Shown here in pieces: positions 14,407-16,862 of a DNA stretch of 16,862 bases. Location of the stretch: contig CALKWL010000117.1 of the NCBI GenBank assembly GCA_938004235.1, forward strand, positions 1 to 16,862, in the 5' to 3' direction. Made by a program: the position numbers and the translations under genes. The first letter of the stretch is position 1. The number at the start of each line of letters is the position of its first letter. Under the pieces are notes generated by a model, which saw only the letters and a program-made list of their open reading frames with translations, ran no database searches and was not told where the DNA came from. This DNA comes from an uncultured Gammaproteobacteria bacterium. GTDB taxonomy: Bacteria > Pseudomonadota > Gammaproteobacteria > Halothiobacillales > Halothiobacillaceae.

Positions 14407-15638
14407 ATCACTCCCTCCGCCTGATTCACCCGCGATACCGCGCGTTCCACTTCCAAACGCCCCAATGCCGCCGCCAGCTCGGCCTCACGCACCCGGCGCA
14501 ACACCGTGACAAAATCCAGCACATCCAACTGTCCCTCGTCCATCTGACGCTGCGCCAGATGCAAAGCCGCGTGCTCAAGCTTCGCCCGCTCATCGGCCAA
14601 CACGGCCTGCCTGCGCGCACCGTCCAAGGCCACGCGCGCCGCTGCACGCGCCGCATTCAATGAGCGCAATTGTTTGGCCAAGGCCACCTCGGCTTCCAGC
14701 TCGGCATAACGCAAAGGCGCTTCCGCTGCCCCTCGTGCTGTCTCCCAGGGCAAGGGCACGGACAGGGTGACAACCACGGCATTCAGCGTCTCCGAACCCG
14801 GTGTGCGATCCTGCTTGGCACCGATTCCCAACACCGGGGCGCCTTCCGCAGCCAGCACGCCCGCCTGACGCTCACTGCCCGCCCGTTGCCAGGCCGCCCG
14901 TGCCGCCAACGCTTGCGGGTGCCGTTCCATTAGCGATTCGATGGGACGCTCATCGACCAAAGCCTCGCGCCATACTCCGGGCAGCGTGTTCTGTCGGCTC
15001 AGTACCCGCCACACCGCCACGGCCTGTTCATACGCAAGCTGCGCCGCTGCCACCTGTAGCTCCACATCGGCCACTTCAGCCGCCAGAGTCAATGCATCCA
15101 CCCGCGCCCGCTCACCCAGTGCCACCGCGCGCTGCACGCGCTTTTCGGCGGCGCGCAGACCCGTAAGGCTACGCTGCATCCCCTCCACCTGCGTCTGAGC
15201 CAGAAGCACATCCCAACCCGCCTCGCGCAGCAAACCGGCCAATTCCAGGCGCAAGGCGGCACGTTCTGCTTCCGCCAGATCCTGCGTGCCCGCCGCCAAA
15301 CGCCGCAAAACCTCAGCCTGCCCCGGTCGCCACAGCGGCAATTCCACCCCGGCGACCCATTCGCTGTAGGTTCCCGAAGGCTCGTTCGGGCTGTACGCCC
15401 CGCCCTGCGCCGATAGCGCCAGACTCGGTGCCTGCGGCAACAGCGCATCCGCATGACGCTGCAAAGCCTGCGCCTGCGCCTCCCGCCCCGAAGCCAGCGC
15501 GCGTTCCGGTGCCTCACTCAAGGCGGCATCCAAAGCTTGCGACAAAACAATCCCCGTTCCGGGCGAGGCCGCGCTCACCGCGCCGCACCAGCCCAAAACA
15601 AGCCCCAACATGCCGACAAAAAGGAAATTTTTATTCAT
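14403..15638 (-). CDS. czcC: Outer-membrane efflux channel (CzcC/TolC-like)
   Basis: 411 residues, first gene of the leftward operon. A signal peptide is visible at 1-23 (MNKNFLFVGMLGLVLGWCGAVSA followed by AS). The mature chain shows the duplicated helical pattern of outer-membrane efflux proteins. The first repeat has LSQALDAALSEAPERALASGREAQAQ, then GVELPLWRPGQ. The second has RHPQALAARAAWQRAGSERQAG, then VVVTLSVPLPWETARGAAEAPLRYAELEAEVALAKQL and the closing helix. Three copies form the trimeric channel that docks with the adaptor and RND pump. A hairpin (15639-15657) directly abuts the start ATG, and no ordinary Shine-Dalgarno lies between them, which suggests control of translation initiation. 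The next gene overlaps by 4 nt. Upstream is a 242-bp gap holding palindromes and, further back, a TetR gene on the same strand. Confidence 0.9.
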   Translation of the reverse strand: MNKNFLFVGMLGLVLGWCGAVSAASPGTGIVLSQALDAALSEAPERALASGREAQAQALQRHADALLPQAPSLALSAQGGAYSPNEPSGTYSEWVAGVELPLWRPGQAEVLRRLAAGTQDLAEAERAALRLELAGLLREAGWDVLLAQTQVEGMQRSLTGLRAAEKRVQRAVALGERARVDALTLAAEVADVELQVAAAQLAYEQAVAVWRVLSRQNTLPGVWREALVDERPIESLMERHPQALAARAAWQRAGSERQAGVLAAEGAPVLGIGAKQDRTPGSETLNAVVVTLSVPLPWETARGAAEAPLRYAELEAEVALAKQLRSLNAARAAARVALDGARRQAVLADERAKLEHAALHLAQRQMDEGQLDVLDFVTVLRRVREAELAAALGRLEVERAVSRVNQAEGVI

Positions 15639-15657
15639 GGGTGGTATGAAACCACCC
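15639..15657 (-). promoter_or_regulatory. Hairpin abutting the czcC start codon
   Basis: GGGTGGT-N5-ACCACCC is a perfect 7-bp stem that ends on the base next to the ATG of the outer-membrane channel gene. The only purine-rich Shine-Dalgarno candidate on the minus strand, GAGGGTGG, forms part of the distal arm. If the stem forms in the mRNA it would hide that site or bring it closer to the ATG. A role in controlling the efflux operon is inference. Confidence 0.5.
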
Positions 15658-15691
15658 TCGCGCTTAAACCAAGCTGAATGCTACACGGCAG

Positions 15692-15726
15692 GGTATGGAT
15701 CAGGCTCAACCAGCCCGACACATACC
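15692..15726. other. Two-tier stem-loop upstream of czcC
   Basis: GGTATG (15692-15697) pairs with CATACC (15721-15726), enclosing an inner stem GGCT/AGCC. On the minus strand it would lie in the leader of the efflux operon. It shares two bases with the left end of the 15725-15821 inverted repeat. It matches no riboswitch I recognise and could be a flank of that repeat. Confidence 0.35.
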
Positions 15727-15821
15727 TAGCAGCCTGTCGGACTTTAGAGAGATCGGCTGCAAATCCGTCTGGGCGAGGGCAGATTTTCGCTTCGCCCCCT
15801 AAAGTCCGACAGGCTGCTAGG
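15725..15821. repeat. 97-bp inverted-repeat element, perfect 23-bp arms
   Basis: Arms 15725-15747 and 15799-15821 are exact reverse complements, beginning CCTAGCAGCCTGTCGG and its inverse. The interior has further nested pairs (AAATC/GATTT and GGGCGA/TCGCCC), so the whole can fold into one long stem. It belongs to the same family as 6654-6714. It stands between the TetR gene and the efflux operon and could end TetR transcription or lie in the efflux leader. No ORF is inside. Confidence 0.85.
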
Positions 15822-15835
15822 CTATCTCAAATATT

Positions 15836-15855
15836 TCAATGAGTTATGTCATTGA
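15836..15855. promoter_or_regulatory. Candidate regulator binding palindrome upstream of the efflux operon
   Basis: TCAATGA-GTTATG-TCATTGA is a perfect 7-bp inverted repeat with a 6-bp spacer in an AT-rich stretch, 26 bp after the TetR stop on the minus strand and about 200 bp before czcC. It could be the site of the operon's own response regulator. The binding protein is not shown by the sequence. Confidence 0.4.
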
Positions 15856-15880
15856 TACAACAAAGCCTTCATGCCCCGGT

Positions 15881-16456
15881 TCAGGAGGCAGGGACAAGTG
15901 CCCGCAGAGACGTTTGCAATGCCGCGAGCGCAGGCGACGCAGCCTTCTCCATTTGCGCGCGCAAAATGGCGCCATCCAGTACCACGGCAATCGCTAGCGC
16001 ACGCTCCTCACGCTCCGGACATTCCGGCAGCAGACGCGCAATCACCTCCGTCACCTCATGCTTGTGACGACATGCAATTTCAGCAACCTCTGGGAAGCCT
16101 CCGCCCAACTCCACGACTGCATTGAGAAAGGCGCAGCCGCGGTAGTGCTCGCTCTCGAACCATTCGCGGAACACGCCGATGAGCTGTTCTGCCGCATCCT
16201 GCGCCCTGCATGGATGACGCTTTAACGCCTCGTCCAGCCAGTCCATCCACAGTCGATGCCGATACTCCAGATAAGCCAGGATCAGAGCGTTCTTGCTCGG
16301 GAAATGACGATAGAAGGTCACTTTGGTCACGCCGGCCTCGGCGATGACGCGATCAATGCCCGTAGCACGGATGCCATCGCGATAGAACAGTTCGTGTGCA
16401 GTGGCGAGAATGCGATCTCGGGCAGGCAGGGCGAATCTGGATTTGTCTGGGTTCAT
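15881..16456 (-). CDS. TetR-family transcriptional repressor
   Basis: 191 residues from ATG 16456. An upstream in-frame ATG at 16525 is open, but starting there would translate the operator-like palindrome, and the shorter form begins normally before the HTH. The N-terminal helix-turn-helix reads RILATAHELFYRDGIRATGIDRVIAEAGVTKVTFYRHFPSKNALI (about residues 10-55). The rest is an all-helical ligand domain with WMDWLDEAL, RGCAFLNAVVELG and a Cys near HKHEV. This is the AcrR/YcdC-like group that represses a divergent gene until a small molecule binds. The divergent gene here encodes a DUF1348 NTF2-like protein, 83 bp away, so that gene is its likely target. Control of the downstream efflux operon on the same strand is less likely. 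The ligand is unknown. Confidence 0.9.
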   Translation of the reverse strand: MNPDKSRFALPARDRILATAHELFYRDGIRATGIDRVIAEAGVTKVTFYRHFPSKNALILAYLEYRHRLWMDWLDEALKRHPCRAQDAAEQLIGVFREWFESEHYRGCAFLNAVVELGGGFPEVAEIACRHKHEVTEVIARLLPECPEREERALAIAVVLDGAILRAQMEKAASPALAALQTSLRALVPAS

Positions 16457-16464
16457 GCGCGCAG

Positions 16465-16521
16465 TGTAGACAAGTCGTTCCACCTCGGCTAGAGTCTGGA
16501 TGTGGACAGACCTGTCTACAT
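16465..16521. promoter_or_regulatory. Operator-like palindrome between the TetR and DUF1348 genes
   Basis: At 16500-16521 the pattern ATGT-n-GACAG-nn-CTGTC-n-ACAT forms a 22-bp inverted repeat with one mismatched pair outside the central spacer. A related half-site TGTAGACAAG lies at 16465-16474, 9 bp before the TetR start. Placement in the divergent gap and palindromic form are what TetR-type repressors use, so joint control of both genes is likely. Confidence 0.6.
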
Positions 16522-16539
16522 TCACCCCAAGGAGAGATC

Positions 16540-16816
16540 ATGGAAACCAAGCCGCCCCTGCCCCCCTTTACCGAAGAAACTGCCCGACAGAAAGTGCGCA
16601 TGGCCGAAGATGCGTGGAATACGCGCGATCCTGCGCGCGTGGTGCTGGTGTACACGGAAGACACGCTCTGGCGTAACCGCGCCGAATTCCCGGTCGGTCG
16701 TGCACAAGTGCAGCGTTTCCTCGAACGCAAGTGGGCGCGCGAACTCGACTACCGGCTGATCAAGGAGTTGTGGACTTTCACCGGCAACCGCATCGCAGTG
16801 CGCTTCGCCTACGAAT
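16540..16816 (+). CDS. DUF1348 / NTF2-like (SnoaL fold) protein, 3' truncated
   Basis: 92 codons are present from ATG 16540, preceded by AAGGAGA at 16529-16535. The sequence METKPPLPPF-TEETARQKVRMAEDAWNTRD, then YTEDTLWRNRAEFPVGR, FLERKWARELDYRLIKELWTF and GNRIAVRFAYE agrees with the DUF1348 family from memory. This family has an NTF2/SnoaL cone fold of about 150 residues, so the last 60 or so are lost. The apparent TAG at 16816-16818 is not real: only its T is genomic and the rest is adapter. The fold often binds small hydrophobic molecules or acts as an isomerase or hydrolase, but no reaction is known for this family. It is probably repressed by the divergent TetR protein. Confidence 0.85.
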
Positions 16817-16862
16817 AGATCGGAAGAGCACACGTCTGAACTCCAGTCACGTCAGTCAATCT
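16817..16862. other. Illumina adapter remnant (right end)
   Basis: The last 46 bases start AGATCGGAAGAGCACACGTC, the TruSeq read-2 adapter, and continue through an apparent 8-base index GTCAGTCA to the constant ATCT. They are the reverse complement of the first 45 bases plus one base. The terminal inverted repeat of the contig is thus artificial. Confidence 0.97.

Noticed and set aside
15661..15726. Possible TPP or other riboswitch before czcC.
   Set aside because: GAGCCTGATCCATACC on the minus strand superficially resembles a thi-box piece, but the other conserved halves are missing and the downstream gene is a metal efflux channel.
16457..16525. ATG at 16525 as the TetR start.
   Set aside because: It would place the operator-like palindrome inside the coding region and add a 23-residue extension not typical of the family.
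1..16862. The 45-bp inverted repeat at the two ends could suggest a transposon or linear replicon with terminal repeats.
   Set aside because: Both copies are Illumina adapter with an index sequence, and both flanking genes are cut mid-frame.

Overview
This window appears to be one complete assembled contig of about 16.9 kb. Illumina TruSeq-type adapter sequence is still attached at both ends (1-45 and its reverse complement at 16817-16862). The first and last genes are therefore cut by the library, not by biology. The source looks like a fairly GC-rich proteobacterium, most likely gamma- or betaproteobacterial. The evidence is an E. coli-like MetE, a ChaA-type antiporter, a MocR regulator, a PhoPQ/QseBC-like two-component pair and a Czc-type tripartite pump. 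The species cannot be told from the sequence.

Layout. (1) 46-2050: metE, cobalamin-independent methionine synthase, lacking roughly the first 90-100 residues. (2) 2061-2378: a composite element of eleven consecutive hairpins whose order is mirrored about the centre, filling the gap between two converging genes. (3) 2375-6716: a divergent locus. A PLP-binding MocR regulator reads leftward. Reading rightward are a YggS/PLPBP protein, a class I glutamine amidotransferase, an unrecognised 82-residue protein and an ArgD-like class III aminotransferase. (4) 6793-7884: a ChaA-type Ca2+/H+ antiporter. (5) 7892-8106: a 215-bp MITE-like element with perfect 20-bp terminal inverted repeats. (6) 8103-15638, leftward: one tightly packed operon, czcC-czcB-czcA-regulator-sensor, with 4-nt overlaps or 3-nt gaps. 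It encodes a heavy-metal RND efflux system and a two-component system likely to sense the metal. (7) 15639-15880: a regulatory gap with several palindromes. (8) 15881-16816: a TetR repressor divergent from a DUF1348/NTF2-like gene that is cut by the right adapter, with a shared operator-like palindrome.

How the genes work together. The PLP locus joins a PLP-sensing regulator, a PLP-homeostasis protein and a PLP enzyme around a promoter region with a direct repeat spaced by two helical turns, as expected for MocR regulators. The metal operon encodes all three pump components plus regulator and kinase, so autoregulation is likely. The window's most unusual aspect is its density of palindromic mobile or repeat elements and their effect on genes. 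They supply the last 20 codons and stop of the aminotransferase, the stop codon of the sensor kinase, probably the stop of the MocR gene, and an in-frame segment of about 40 residues inside the RND pump.
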